From contig JBJHCA010000011.1 in NCBI GenBank assembly GCA_050485785.1, positions 1 to 55,473 of the forward strand: 55,473 nucleotides of DNA, in the 5' to 3' direction. Numbering within the stretch: position 1 is the stretch's first letter; the number at the start of each line of letters is the position of its first letter. This document shows, one piece after another, positions 42,567 through 52,136 of the stretch. A program made the position numbers and the translations under genes. Source of the DNA: JBJHCA01 sp050485785 (lineage in GTDB: Bacteria > Bacteroidota > Bacteroidia > Chitinophagales > Saprospiraceae). The notes beneath the pieces were generated by a model. The model was not told where the DNA came from. It ran no database searches and saw only the letters and a list, made by a program, of their open reading frames with translations.

Positions 42567-45359
42567 TTACACCACAAAGTTGACCATTCTGCCCGGAACT
42601 ACGATCACTTTCTTCACCGGTTTACCCTCCAGCCATTTGTCGAGCTCTTTGAGTTGAGCGGCCGCTTCGCTGATTTGCTGAACGGAAGCCTCTGCAGGAA
42701 AGGAATGGGTCATGCGTTTCTTGCCATTGATGCAAATGGGGTATTCCACGCTGTCTTCTTTCAGGTATTGCTCATCCCATTCAGGCATCACTGAGCGGTG
42801 TATACTGCTTTGGTGTCCGGCTTTGTTCCAAAGTTCCTCGGTAATGTGAGGTGCAAAGGGTGCCAGACACACCAGCAAGGGCTCAAGAATACTGCGCTTG
42901 TTGCAGTTCAGGCGTTTTAGCTCGGTAGTAGCCACCATAAAGGCACTGACGCAGGTATTGAAAGCCAGCCTGTCAATATCAGTACGGACTTTTTTGACGA
43001 GCTCGTGAAGCACCTTCAGCTCTTCGCGGGTTGGCGTTTCTTCAGTCAGCTCAAAAGAGGCAGACGCTTCGTTGAAAAACAGACNNNNNNNNNNAAACAG
43101 ACCCCAAAACCGCCGCAGAAATTTAAATACGCCCTCAATCCCTTTTGTTTCCCAGGGCTTGGACTGTTCTAGGGGGCCCAGGAACATTTCGTACATCCTG
43201 AAGCAATCTGCACCGTACCGGGCTACAATGTCATCGGGGTTAACGGTATTGTATTTGGATTTGGACATTTTCTCCACTTCAGAACTCAACCGGATCCCTG
43301 CTTCCTTTCCGGGCCGTTCTTCCCACAGGTCTACAACGGATTCGTCAATGCCGTCAAATCGTCGCGATTCCTGTTTGAGTTGTGCAAAAGACGTTCGGGT
43401 CAGATAGTCATCGCGGTCAGCCATGTTTACGGGAACGTGCAGTGCTCTGTTTCGTCCGTCCTGCTCAAAACGCAGAAAGAGACTTCTGCCCTGGATCATG
43501 CCCTGATTAACCAGTTTTTTAAAGGGTTCTTCAGTGGGAACCATGTCTATATCGTATAGGAATTTGTGCCACGTGCGGGCATACAGTAAATGCCCTACGG
43601 CATGCTCAGCCCCGCCGATGTAAAGGTCTACATCTTGCCAATAGCGGATGGCTTCACGGCCGGCCGGGGCTTCTGTATTGGATGGATCCATAAATCGGAT
43701 AAAATACCAGCTCGATCCGGCAAAGCCGGGCATGGTGTCGGTTTCGCGGGTGAATCCCGGCTGGTAATTCACCCAATTTTCAGCCCGGTGCAGGGGTGAC
43801 CGTCCGTCTTTGGAGGGCTCAAAGTTGTCCAGATAGGGCAACTCCACGGGAAGTTCCCCATCAGGGAGCAACTCCGGCAGTCCGCCTTCATCATACACCA
43901 CGGGAAAAGGCTCGCCCCAGTAACGCTGGCGACTGAAATTGGCATCCCTCAGTTTGAAATTGATCCTGCGCCGGCCTAGTTTTTTTTCTTCCACAGCCTT
44001 GATGGCTGCTTCAATGGCTTCAGGTACTTCAAGGCCATTCAAAAAACCGCTTTTGATCATTACACCAACTTTATCCTCACGGGAGGCATCCGGGTTGTTA
44101 CTTCGGTCAATGATCTCCGTTATCGGTAGCGCAAAATGTGTGGCAAATGCGTGATCGCGCTCATCATCGGCCGGCACGGCCATTATGGCTCCGGTGCCGT
44201 AATCCTTCAGCACATAATCCGCAATCCATACAGGTATCGGCTCCCCGGTAAACGGATGAAGAGCGTAAGCGCCCGTAAATTCACCGCTAATCTTGCCGGC
44301 ATCGGCCACGCGCTCTCTTTCGCTGCGTTGCCGGGTGTAGGCAATGTACTGTTGTATAGCATTTTGTTGTTCCGGGGTCGTTATCCTGAGTGTAAGATCG
44401 TGTTCCGGAGCCAGTACCATGAATGTAACTCCAAAAATGGTATCTGGTCGTGTAGTGAACACTTCAATGGTTTCAGGCTGCCCCTGCAGTGCAAAGTGCA
44501 GGGTACAGCCCTCTGAACGGCCAATCCAGTTTTCCTGCATGAGCTTCAGCGATTCAGGCCAGTCCACGGTTTTTAATCCTTCCAGCAGACGTTCTGCATA
44601 AGCTGTGGTACGTAGTGACCACTGCAGCATGGGTTTTTTAACCACCGGATAGCCGCCGCGTTCCGACAGCCCGTCCTTAACTTCATCGTTAGCCAGTACG
44701 GTTCCCAGTTCTTCACACCAGTTCACAAATTGTTCCCTTCGGTACATCAGACGGTAATTCATCAACACTTCATTGCGCTGTGCACGGTTGAAAAATGCCC
44801 AGTCGGCAGCGGTGAAGTCAAGCACTGCACTGCAGGCTGCGTCAATGTCCCGGGTACCGTTTTGTTCAAAATGCTTCATCAGTTCACTCACCGGCCTTGC
44901 TTTACGGCTGGTGTTGCAGTAGTAATGGTCGTACATCCGGCAAAAAATCCACTGTGTCCACCGGTAGTAGTTCGGATCGGAAGTTTTTACCTCCCTGCTC
45001 CAGTCATAGCTAAATCCCAGCTGATTAAGTTGATTCCTGAAGGTGTTGATATTTTGATCGGTGGAGCGGGCGGGATGCACACCCATTTGCACGGCATACT
45101 GCTCTGCAGGCAGGCCAAAGGCATCGTAACCCATGGGATGGAGTACGTTGTAGCCACACAGACGTTTATATCGCGATACGATATCGCTGGCTATATAACC
45201 CAGCGGGTGACCTACATGCAGGCCCGCACCCGAGGGATAGGGAAACATATCGAGTACGTAGTATTTCGGCCGGTCACTGTGATGACTCACCTTGTACAAC
45301 CCGGAATTTTCCCAGGATTTCTGCCATTTGGGTTCTATGTCCCCGGGCTCGTAACGCAT
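42567..45359 (-). CDS. leuS: Leucyl-tRNA synthetase (contains an assembly gap)
   Basis: Class I synthetase charging tRNA-Leu. The HIGH-type motif is YPSGAGLHVGHPLGY, the editing domain carries FTTRPDTIFGVTFM, and the catalytic loop is KMSKSKYNTVNPDDIV. The 930-residue frame includes ten Ns after WGLF. The 8 bases on each side of the gap are identical (43077-43084 and 43095-43102); removing one copy plus the Ns (18 nt) keeps frame and gives an uninterrupted RRFWGLFFNEA. The true protein is therefore probably 924 aa. Otherwise the gene looks intact. Confidence 0.95.
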   Translation of the reverse strand: MRYEPGDIEPKWQKSWENSGLYKVSHHSDRPKYYVLDMFPYPSGAGLHVGHPLGYIASDIVSRYKRLCGYNVLHPMGYDAFGLPAEQYAVQMGVHPARSTDQNINTFRNQLNQLGFSYDWSREVKTSDPNYYRWTQWIFCRMYDHYYCNTSRKARPVSELMKHFEQNGTRDIDAACSAVLDFTAADWAFFNRAQRNEVLMNYRLMYRREQFVNWCEELGTVLANDEVKDGLSERGGYPVVKKPMLQWSLRTTAYAERLLEGLKTVDWPESLKLMQENWIGRSEGCTLHFALQGQPETIEVFTTRPDTIFGVTFMVLAPEHDLTLRITTPEQQNAIQQYIAYTRQRSERERVADAGKISGEFTGAYALHPFTGEPIPVWIADYVLKDYGTGAIMAVPADDERDHAFATHFALPITEIIDRSNNPDASREDKVGVMIKSGFLNGLEVPEAIEAAIKAVEEKKLGRRRINFKLRDANFSRQRYWGEPFPVVYDEGGLPELLPDGELPVELPYLDNFEPSKDGRSPLHRAENWVNYQPGFTRETDTMPGFAGSSWYFIRFMDPSNTEAPAGREAIRYWQDVDLYIGGAEHAVGHLLYARTWHKFLYDIDMVPTEEPFKKLVNQGMIQGRSLFLRFEQDGRNRALHVPVNMADRDDYLTRTSFAQLKQESRRFDGIDESVVDLWEERPGKEAGIRLSSEVEKMSKSKYNTVNPDDIVARYGADCFRMYEMFLGPLEQSKPWETKGIEGVFKFLRRFWGLFXXXXLFFNEASASFELTEETPTREELKVLHELVKKVRTDIDRLAFNTCVSAFMVATTELKRLNCNKRSILEPLLVCLAPFAPHITEELWNKAGHQSSIHRSVMPEWDEQYLKEDSVEYPICINGKKRMTHSFPAEASVQQISEAAAQLKELDKWLEGKPVKKVIVVPGRMVNFVV
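43085..43094. other. Assembly gap of ten Ns inside leuS
   Basis: A run of ten N flanked by identical AAACAGAC octamers. This looks like two contigs with a short unmerged overlap joined by a fixed-length spacer, not missing sequence. Confidence 0.95.
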
Positions 45360-46060
45360 AGCCGAATGTGTTGTTAATTAAGGCGGCAAAAATAGAAAAT
45401 TATCGCATTGCGCAGGTTGCATTTCAATCTTGTCCTTCCATGGTAATCTCTTTAACTTCATATGGCAGCATGCATATAACCGGATATAGGTAGCCAACTT
45501 TTATGCTCCACATGGCCAGTTCTGGCAATCTGACTTCACCTGTAATTTTTGAAAGTATGCAGTGAATGTCCGGATTACTGACATAATGAGTTTTGTGGTA
45601 TGTTTCAGGTTGATATCTTTTTGTGCTCGCCCTTCGGGCTCACAAAAGGTTTTGGTTCCGGGGGAAGGGTCATCAAATTTGGCTCTTTGTTGAACGGCGG
45701 ACTTGATTTTGTAAGTGATAGAATGCCGGGGGGGTGGGTGTTTTGTTTGTTTATATATGCTGCAATTTTTTGCAATAGGTTTAGATTGCCTTGAGTTTTA
45801 ACATCTTTTTCCAGTGATATAGGAGAAAATCTTTCTATATTGCCGTAGATATCTTTTAGGATTCCTGTCATCAGTATGAATTTTACTGAGCCTGCAGTTA
45901 AATTTTATGATGGATTTATTTTTACCCGATCCCCAGACAAATTGTGAACTACGGCGATACAGGTCCCGTCCATTACCGGCCGGGATTTACCTGTATCAAT
46001 TGACGAGCGGTAGCCAAACATTGGCTTCCGGCAGATTGACCATAATTAAGTAATAGTGCC
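45360..46060. other. Non-coding region between leuS and the 46061 gene
   Basis: About 700 bp. The leuS-proximal end has a -7 box. A GCCC/GGGC mini-hairpin with a UUCG-like loop lies around 45630. Open frames on both strands (plus 45600-45794, minus 45605-45871) have low-complexity, proline-rich or unlikely translations. I see no gene, repeat array or mobile-element end. Confidence 0.45.
45387..45394 (-). promoter_or_regulatory. -7 promoter box for leuS
   Basis: TATTTTTG on the minus strand matches TAnnTTTG exactly, 27 bp before the leuS start. No TTTG is present at the exact -33 spacing. Confidence 0.45.
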
Positions 46061-47524
46061 ATGAAAAGTTTTTCTTGTTTGGTCATATTTTTGCTGGGCT
46101 GCTTAGCCATTGCTGAAAGTACTGCACAGCCGTTTACACTGGATCAGAACTAGCAGATCGTTGATTTCCCTCCCCATTACTTCAGGCAACCACTAAGTAT
46201 GTATTTTGAAGACAATGGTAAAGCCATGATATGGGGAACTATTCCTACTTCCACGTATCCTTCCAGATCCATGGCGCGATTTTTCCTGGAAAGCGGAGAG
46301 ATTGATCACTCGTATCAATACATACCCGATGCAACATTATATAATGCTTATATGTATGATAGTGTGTACTATATAAGTGTATCAGTTTTCCGGAAAAGAG
46401 ATTATTTTGGAAATGGAGATTCGATTTTTGCTGCAAACTTTTTTGGATCCATAGGCTCCAATACTGCCGGAAAGGGCGGCGGGCGCTATTTTTACAGGTA
46501 TCCGGATGGGCGAATGCTGCTGGCATGCAGCTATCCCTGCCAGGGATTGTTGTTTAAGCCCGATGAGCATCAATCCCCATTCAGGATACTACCCAGCGGC
46601 ATGGTGGATTCGAGCTTCAATAAAATCAGTGATGGAAATGAATGGGGAGTGATACCCTATGATGATTTCCGGTTGCTCATTTATGGTCTGTTTATGCATT
46701 ATGACAGCGTACCCATGCTGGGCATTGCCCGCATAGATACGGCCGGCCATCTGGATACAAGCTTTCACAGTGTTTTTGAGTTTCCATCCACGGTACCTTT
46801 AGGCCATAATTTTGTTGATGATCAGGACAGGATAATGGTGATGGGTGAATTATACGTTATGGGGAATGATACCCTGTTTACACTGTTAAGGTTACTGCCC
46901 GATGGAAGTATTGATGATTCATTCAGAAAGATCCCCAGGTATCCTGGAGAATCTGTTCACGCTTTAGCACCTACACCTGACGGGGGATATTTGATAGGTG
47001 GCGCATTTTCAGCAATTCATGGTGTACCGCGGGGTCGCATAGCCAAGATAGACAGTATGGGCAATCTTGAAGAGGAAAACTTTGCAGGGGCCGGCCTATT
47101 GCACATGCCTACACAAGTGGATCCCCTTGAATGGACCATTGTGTACAATATAGTGTATCATGCCCAGCAAGTTCACTACTATGTGATTGGTAGATTTAAT
47201 CAATATGACGGAATGCCGGTATCGAAAATAATTCGGTTTTCCGGTTTATACACGAGTACAACATCCCAGGAGCAAGAAAATCTACCTTTCACCCTCTACC
47301 CCAATCCCGCTACCGGCACGGTAAATTTGCAGCTACCTGAGCACATACCGGGCCCTGAGCGCATACAGGTAGCTGTGTACAACACCATCGGGCAGCAGGT
47401 GCTGTCGCAGGCCTGGCCGGCGTCAGGTCAAATGGGTATCCATCATTTTCCGCCGGGCATGTACTTTGTGCATTTGCAGCATGAGGAGCTGATGTTTGTG
47501 CAGCAGAGGTTGGTGGTGTATTAG
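46061..47524 (+). pseudogene. T9SS-secreted delta-60-repeat protein interrupted by an in-frame TAG
   Basis: The frame opens at ATG 46061 with a good signal peptide (MKSFSCLVIFLLGCLAIA, cleavage near STAQ) and reads 30 codons before TAG at 46151-46153. The same frame then runs open to 47524. The body has beta-propeller-like delta-60 repeats (LLPDGSIDDSFRKIP, GMVDSSFNKIS, AGHLDTSFHSVFEF) and ends in a T9SS sorting domain from FTLYPNPATGTVNLQLPE. Without read-through, translation from the first internal ATG (46199) lacks a signal peptide and could not be exported. A one-base CAG-to-TAG change would explain it; it may be a recent mutation or a base-call error. Confidence 0.8.
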
Positions 47525-47667
47525 CGGATTGAAGATTGAGCTATCATTGTACTACAGCCAAAGCTAAACAGAACCATGTAAAGGTCATTGCGTCAGCAAA
47601 CAATTTAAGCTGCTGTAATCAGGAGTTGGTTAACGACCTTTTTACCGGCTGTGCCGGCAACAAAGTG

Positions 47668-48105
47668 CTATTCAAAAAAATCGCCGAGGCGTTCATTCCA
47701 CAGGAAAGATGTGAGCACCCAGCCATCAGGTGCGCGGTAAAACTCATAAACCAGCCTAATGCCGTAAACTTCACACCGGATGAGTACCTCCAACCTGCCC
47801 AGGTGTTCACCTACCAGGGTTTCGCGCAGAATGTGGAAGTCAACCGGATCGCCGTACTGATCGATCACGTCGGGCATGAGGTCGGCAGTGCGGGTGAGAA
47901 CCCGGTCCACATCTTCTCCGGCAATGGGCCAGTAGGGCTGCATCCGGCTGTACGCAGCTTCGTAGTTACCCTGAACAAAGGCTGAGGCGGAGTTATTGAC
48001 CAGATCGATGGCATCTGACCATGTGCTGAGTGTTTCCACCTGTGCGCGTAAGTTAACAGAGGCCAGTATTGCTAGAAAAATGACAATATAAGTGTACTTG
48101 ATCAT
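47668..48105 (-). CDS. Small exported protein of unknown function
   Basis: 145 aa with signal peptide MIKYTYIVIFLAILASVNLRAQ. The mature part starts VETLSTWSDAIDLVNNSASAF, has FVQGNYEAAYSRMQPYW and ends VYEFYRAPDGWVLTSFLWNERLGDFFE, the size and pattern of NTF2-like or DUF3887/DUF4019-type proteins. I do not assign one. The start is the ATG at 48105; a frame reaching 48213 would run into the divergent reductase promoter. Confidence 0.65.
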   Translation of the reverse strand: MIKYTYIVIFLAILASVNLRAQVETLSTWSDAIDLVNNSASAFVQGNYEAAYSRMQPYWPIAGEDVDRVLTRTADLMPDVIDQYGDPVDFHILRETLVGEHLGRLEVLIRCEVYGIRLVYEFYRAPDGWVLTSFLWNERLGDFFE

Positions 48106-48199
48106 GGGTTCTGATTTAGTGAAACGTAAAGATAAGGTGCAGCATGGGCATTTGGTTTTGAAAGGCCAATAATTAGATGCCCGAATGGCGTAAAATGGG

Positions 48200-48207
48200 T
48201 ACTTTTG
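48200..48207 (+). promoter_or_regulatory. -7 promoter box immediately before the reductase start
   Basis: TACTTTTG matches TAnnTTTG and ends only 4 bp before the ATG at 48212. If used, transcription would begin at or next to the start codon, giving a leaderless mRNA. No -33 TTTG at the exact spacing. Confidence 0.5.
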
Positions 48208-48211
48208 CGCC

Positions 48212-49231
48212 ATGAAAAATCAAGCGGTCATAGAAACGGATATCCTGATCATAGGGGCAGGGCCCTGTGGCTTGTTCGTGGTGTTTGAAGCCGGTCTGGT
48301 TCAATTGCATTGTCACCTTATTGATGCCCTGCCCATGCCGGGTGGTCAGTTGGCTGAAATATATCCAAAAAAGCCCATATACGATATACCGGGCTTCCCC
48401 TCCATATTAGCCGGGGAGCTGGTGGAAAACCTTTTGGAACAGATTGCGCCCTTTAAGCCGGGCTTTACCCTGGGAGAGCGAGCCGATGTGTTGAAAAAGC
48501 TGGATGACGGACGTTTTGAGGTGATTACGCACAGAGGCACGATACACCGGGCTCCGGTGGTTTGTATTGCCGGTGGGTTGGGTTGCTTTGAACCTCGTAA
48601 ACCACCTATTGAAAATATTGACAAGTATGAAGATCATGGCGTGGATTACATCATTCGCGACCCTGAAGTGTACCGGAATAAGCGGATTGTGATTGCCGGG
48701 GGTGGAGATTCTGCGCTTGACTGGACAATTTATCTGGCTGATGTAGCCCGTGAAGTCGCGCTGGTGCATCGCCGGAAAGGATTCAGGGGAGCACCGGATT
48801 CCGTGGGTAAAGTAATGGCCCTGGCCGATTCAGGCCGGGTTGAACTGATTACCGAGGCCCAGGTGGTGGACATAGCCGGAGAGGAGCAACTCGATGCCGT
48901 GGTGATAGAACAAGACAGGCAAGGACGACATGTAAGGCCTACGGATCATTTTATTCCCTTGTTTGGCTTGTCGCCTAAGCTGGGGCCATTGGCTGGATGG
49001 GGGCTCAACATTGATAAAAACGCCATAGAAGTGAATACCCTGGACTATTCAACTAACATTCCCGGGGTGTATGCCGTGGGCGATATCAATACGTATCCGG
49101 GAAAGTTGAAACTGATTTTGTGCGGATTCCACGAAGGAACACTGATGGTGCAATCGGCCTTCCGCCATATCTACCCCGAGAGACGCCTAAACCTGAAGTA
49201 CACTACTGTTAACGGTGTTCAGGGCTTTTAA
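48212..49231 (+). CDS. Ferredoxin--NADP(+) reductase, thioredoxin-reductase-like type
   Basis: 339-aa flavoprotein. FAD site IIGAGPCGLFV (Gly15-Gly20), NADP site IVIAGGGDSALDW (163-168), and the second FAD motif GVYAVGDINTYPGK. It lacks the CxxC redox pair of thioredoxin reductases, as expected for type 2 FNR (YumC-like). It transfers electrons between NADPH and ferredoxin. The ferredoxin gene 30 bp downstream is the probable partner. Confidence 0.9.
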   Translation: MKNQAVIETDILIIGAGPCGLFVVFEAGLVQLHCHLIDALPMPGGQLAEIYPKKPIYDIPGFPSILAGELVENLLEQIAPFKPGFTLGERADVLKKLDDGRFEVITHRGTIHRAPVVCIAGGLGCFEPRKPPIENIDKYEDHGVDYIIRDPEVYRNKRIVIAGGGDSALDWTIYLADVAREVALVHRRKGFRGAPDSVGKVMALADSGRVELITEAQVVDIAGEEQLDAVVIEQDRQGRHVRPTDHFIPLFGLSPKLGPLAGWGLNIDKNAIEVNTLDYSTNIPGVYAVGDINTYPGKLKLILCGFHEGTLMVQSAFRHIYPERRLNLKYTTVNGVQGF

Positions 49232-49261
49232 GCACTGAACAAAAAGATATCCTAAAAAATT

Positions 49262-49588
49262 ATGGACCACATTACCATAAATATCACCGACAGAAGCGGA
49301 GCAGAGCATGCCCTGGAAGCCCCGCTGGATATTCAGCTTACCCTGATGGAGCTGTGCCGTGCGGCTGAGTTGCCGGTGAAGGGTACCTGTGGCGGCATGG
49401 CGCTGTGCTCAAGCTGCCACGTGTATGTTACCAGCCATCATGAGCTAGAGCCTCCCCGTGTGGATGAGGAGGACATGCTGGATCAGGCATTTTTTGTAAA
49501 GCCCAACAGTCGCCTGGGGTGCCAGATCATGCTTTCGGCTGCACATCATGGGCTGTGCGTTACCCTGGCTCCAGACACGGAGGAGTAG
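49262..49588 (+). CDS. 2Fe-2S ferredoxin, adrenodoxin-like
   Basis: 108 aa. Cluster ligands Cys43, Cys49, Cys52 and Cys87 follow the C-X5-C-X2-C-X34-C pattern (GTCGGMALCSSCHVYV ... LGCQI) of vertebrate/bacterial-type ferredoxins. It probably receives electrons from the reductase upstream and passes them to oxygenases or Fe-S biosynthesis; the acceptor is not in the window. Confidence 0.92.
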   Translation: MDHITINITDRSGAEHALEAPLDIQLTLMELCRAAELPVKGTCGGMALCSSCHVYVTSHHELEPPRVDEEDMLDQAFFVKPNSRLGCQIMLSAAHHGLCVTLAPDTEE

Positions 49589-49798
49589 CAGATTGTGGAC
49601 ATTAGCCTGTGCAAGGCCATTTCACAACAAGTGTCCGGGATATTGAGCGTTTTGATAATTATTGATCACTCTTTGTGTGGCGGATTACCCGGTGCATCAT
49701 TTTTCGCAGTAAAAAATTGTCTGCCGGCTTGCCGGAGTTTGATAGCAGGAACTTTCATGGCATCTCCATGGTTTTAGCTTTCGTAAACAGAAAATAGA

Positions 49799-50185
49799 AT
49801 GAGGCCTGATCTGAACCGCTATATCAAGAAATTCGATCCGCAGGGTTTTTGGAAGTTTGTGAGGAACAAAGCATTGCGTGCGGGGCAGCAGATTGTGTAC
49901 ATGGCTCTTTTGCTCTATTATGCCTATCAGCGCAAGGAAACTCCACGCTGGGCAAAAATGGTGATCGCCGGTGCCCTGGGTTACCTGCTGGCCCCGGTTG
50001 ACGGCATTCCCGATCTTACTCCTGTTTTGGGCTATACTGATGATCTTGGTGTATTGAGCTTTGCGCTGGTTACCGTATCGGGATACATCAATCACGATGT
50101 GAAGGCAGATGCCAGGAGAAAGTTGCACCAATGGTTTCCCTCCCTGGATGAGAAATCACTCGATCCGGTGGATAAACAATTTTAG
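49799..50185 (+). CDS. YkvA-like (DUF1232) membrane protein
   Basis: 128 aa. The DUF1232 core reads IAGALGYLLAPVDGIPDLTPVLGYTDD, with the conserved YLL.P.D.IPD pattern and the following DDLGVLSFAL. Two short hydrophobic segments suggest membrane association. Function is unknown. A near-consensus -7 box (TAGCTTTC) lies just upstream. Confidence 0.87.
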   Translation: MRPDLNRYIKKFDPQGFWKFVRNKALRAGQQIVYMALLLYYAYQRKETPRWAKMVIAGALGYLLAPVDGIPDLTPVLGYTDDLGVLSFALVTVSGYINHDVKADARRKLHQWFPSLDEKSLDPVDKQF

Positions 50186-50321
50186 CGTTGGTGATCAACG
50201 TATTTTGCCGGCATTGTGAAAATGGCAATACACATTTCTTTGTAAAGATTAAATTAGCATATAAAAATAAGCTATATTTGTTTAAGTTGAAATGTTGTAT
50301 GGCATGAAGCCATAATTTAAT

Positions 50322-50352
50322 TTTCTTTACCCGGTATCATTGTGTAACTTTC
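50322..50352 (+). promoter_or_regulatory. Promoter of the TPR-AraC regulator gene
   Basis: TTTC (50322-50325), exactly 19 nt, then TAACTTTC (50345-50352): one mismatch in each half of the Bacteroidota consensus at perfect spacing, about 54 bp before ATG 50406. Confidence 0.6.
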
Positions 50353-50405
50353 GGGCATTAAATCATCCGTATCGCTGTTGTTGCGCGGTATTGTTTGCAA
50401 AGGGA

Positions 50406-52136
50406 ATGAAATATAAAATGAACAGGCTTTGGGTTTTACTGATTGTATTGGTCTTATTAGGGTCAGCTAATCTGATTCTTGCGCAATCTTCTGTTCAAAA
50501 GCTAAATCCTGAAGAGATCAATCAACAATTGATTGAAGCCCGTAGCTTACTTTCGGAAGACGTTGATTCGTCATTGGCACTGGCCGGCCACGCGCTGGAA
50601 GCGGCCACGGTTTTACAGCTTGACAGTGCCATAGCCAACAGCCATCATATACTGGGTATAGCACATTATTTACTGGGCAATTATTACCTGTTTGCAGAGC
50701 ATTGCAAGCAGGGTCTTGCCACCCGGCATGCTGCCACCAATCCACGGTTTGCCGGAGCTATGTACAACAATAAGGGCATCGCTTATGAAATGATGAACCT
50801 TTACGATGAAGCCATTGAAGCTTACAATCGCTCCATCGAGTTTGAAAAGATGCTTGGTAATACCTACGGCTATTATGAAACCATCATCAATCTGGGCAAA
50901 CTGCATGAAGCTGCCCACATGTACGACAAAGCAGAAGAATTGACATTGAAAGCGCTGGGGTATTTTACATCCATCGCCGATACATTTTATATGGGGCTGT
51001 GTTATCAGAATTTGGGTTCCCTCTTTTTTTCCCTGGGTGATATGGAAATGCACCGCAGTCATATGGAAAAATCACTCGAAATGTACTATGCCCTCGGCAA
51101 CCGCCAGAAAACAGCCGAACTGTATTTTAATCTGGCATTGAATTATAGTAACCGTGGCATGATGGATGAGTGGAGGCATTATTTAGAGAAAGCGGACAGT
51201 CTTAAGGGCGAAAGTGCCGTTACGGCAGTCAATATCTTACAGCAAAAAGGCCGTTTGGAGATGTTTCGCGGCAATTACAGCAAGGCGGAGGAGTATCTGA
51301 TCCAATCAATTGGGGAATTCCGGCGAATGCAGCAGGATGATGGCCTTCTTGAATCCTACAGGAATCTCATTCGTTTATATGCCGTAACACAACGAATTGG
51401 TGATCTGGACAGCATCATGGCAGTTTATATAACAGCCACACGGGCCATGCAAAACGAGAGCATACTCAACAGGTTTGCCGAGTTGGATATGCAGTTTGAA
51501 AACTCCCGTATTCGCAGTGAACTCGAGATGCAGTATTACCTCAATCAAAAAAATCAGTTGCGCATCAGATTGCTGATTGCGCTGTTTGTTTTTGGCGGCA
51601 TAGCCTCGGCAGTCATTGCATGGCTGTATTACCGATTGAGCCAGTCCAAGCAGTCACTGTTTAAATTGAACGTTGAAAAAGAGCCTCTGGCAGGAAATGC
51701 TGACCGTAAGCATGAGTTGATCAAGTCTGCACTGGTACATCATTCAGTTCAATATGGTGAAGCCGGGGATTATAATATTGAAAAAGCTGAAAGTCTACAT
51801 AGCAGCATCTACAGTAAAGCCTTAAATATGGTCAGAGAAGAAAAGCTGTACCGAAGTCCCGGATTTTCCATTGATGATTTGGCAGACCGATTGCAAGAAA
51901 GCACTGATGATCTTGCTCAATCTATCAGTTTGACCGGAGGTATGAATTTCAATGCATTTATCAATGAGTTCAGGGTAGAGGAGGTGAAACAACGCTTGCT
52001 TACGGAAGAAGGTCGTAAAGTATCATTGGATGAAATGGCCAAAGAAACCGGCTTCCCTAATCGGTCAACATTGCAGAAAGTATTTAAGGAGTTTACCGGC
52101 CTTACCCCCGGTCAGTTCAGGCAGTTGAGCGAATAG
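50406..52136 (+). CDS. TPR-repeat, membrane-anchored AraC-type regulator
   Basis: About 576 aa. Signal/anchor MNRLWVLLIVLVLLGSANL, then a periplasmic TPR array (about 35-370, with GAMYNNKGIAYEMMNLYDEA and similar units), one membrane helix (LLIALFVFGGIASAVIAWLYY), and a cytoplasmic C-terminal AraC-type helix-turn-helix (FSIDDLADRL ... MNFNAFINEFRVEEVKQRL ... LDEMAKETGFPNRSTLQKVFK). Such one-protein regulators in this phylum sense something across the membrane and bind DNA directly. ATG 50418 is an equally good start. A target could be the nearby surface protein, but this is a guess. Confidence 0.85.
   Translation: MKYKMNRLWVLLIVLVLLGSANLILAQSSVQKLNPEEINQQLIEARSLLSEDVDSSLALAGHALEAATVLQLDSAIANSHHILGIAHYLLGNYYLFAEHCKQGLATRHAATNPRFAGAMYNNKGIAYEMMNLYDEAIEAYNRSIEFEKMLGNTYGYYETIINLGKLHEAAHMYDKAEELTLKALGYFTSIADTFYMGLCYQNLGSLFFSLGDMEMHRSHMEKSLEMYYALGNRQKTAELYFNLALNYSNRGMMDEWRHYLEKADSLKGESAVTAVNILQQKGRLEMFRGNYSKAEEYLIQSIGEFRRMQQDDGLLESYRNLIRLYAVTQRIGDLDSIMAVYITATRAMQNESILNRFAELDMQFENSRIRSELEMQYYLNQKNQLRIRLLIALFVFGGIASAVIAWLYYRLSQSKQSLFKLNVEKEPLAGNADRKHELIKSALVHHSVQYGEAGDYNIEKAESLHSSIYSKALNMVREEKLYRSPGFSIDDLADRLQESTDDLAQSISLTGGMNFNAFINEFRVEEVKQRLLTEEGRKVSLDEMAKETGFPNRSTLQKVFKEFTGLTPGQFRQLSE

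Noticed and set aside
45605..45871. 88-codon minus-strand frame in the leuS-46061 gap
   Set aside because: Low-complexity, proline- and lysine-rich translation with no recognisable family.
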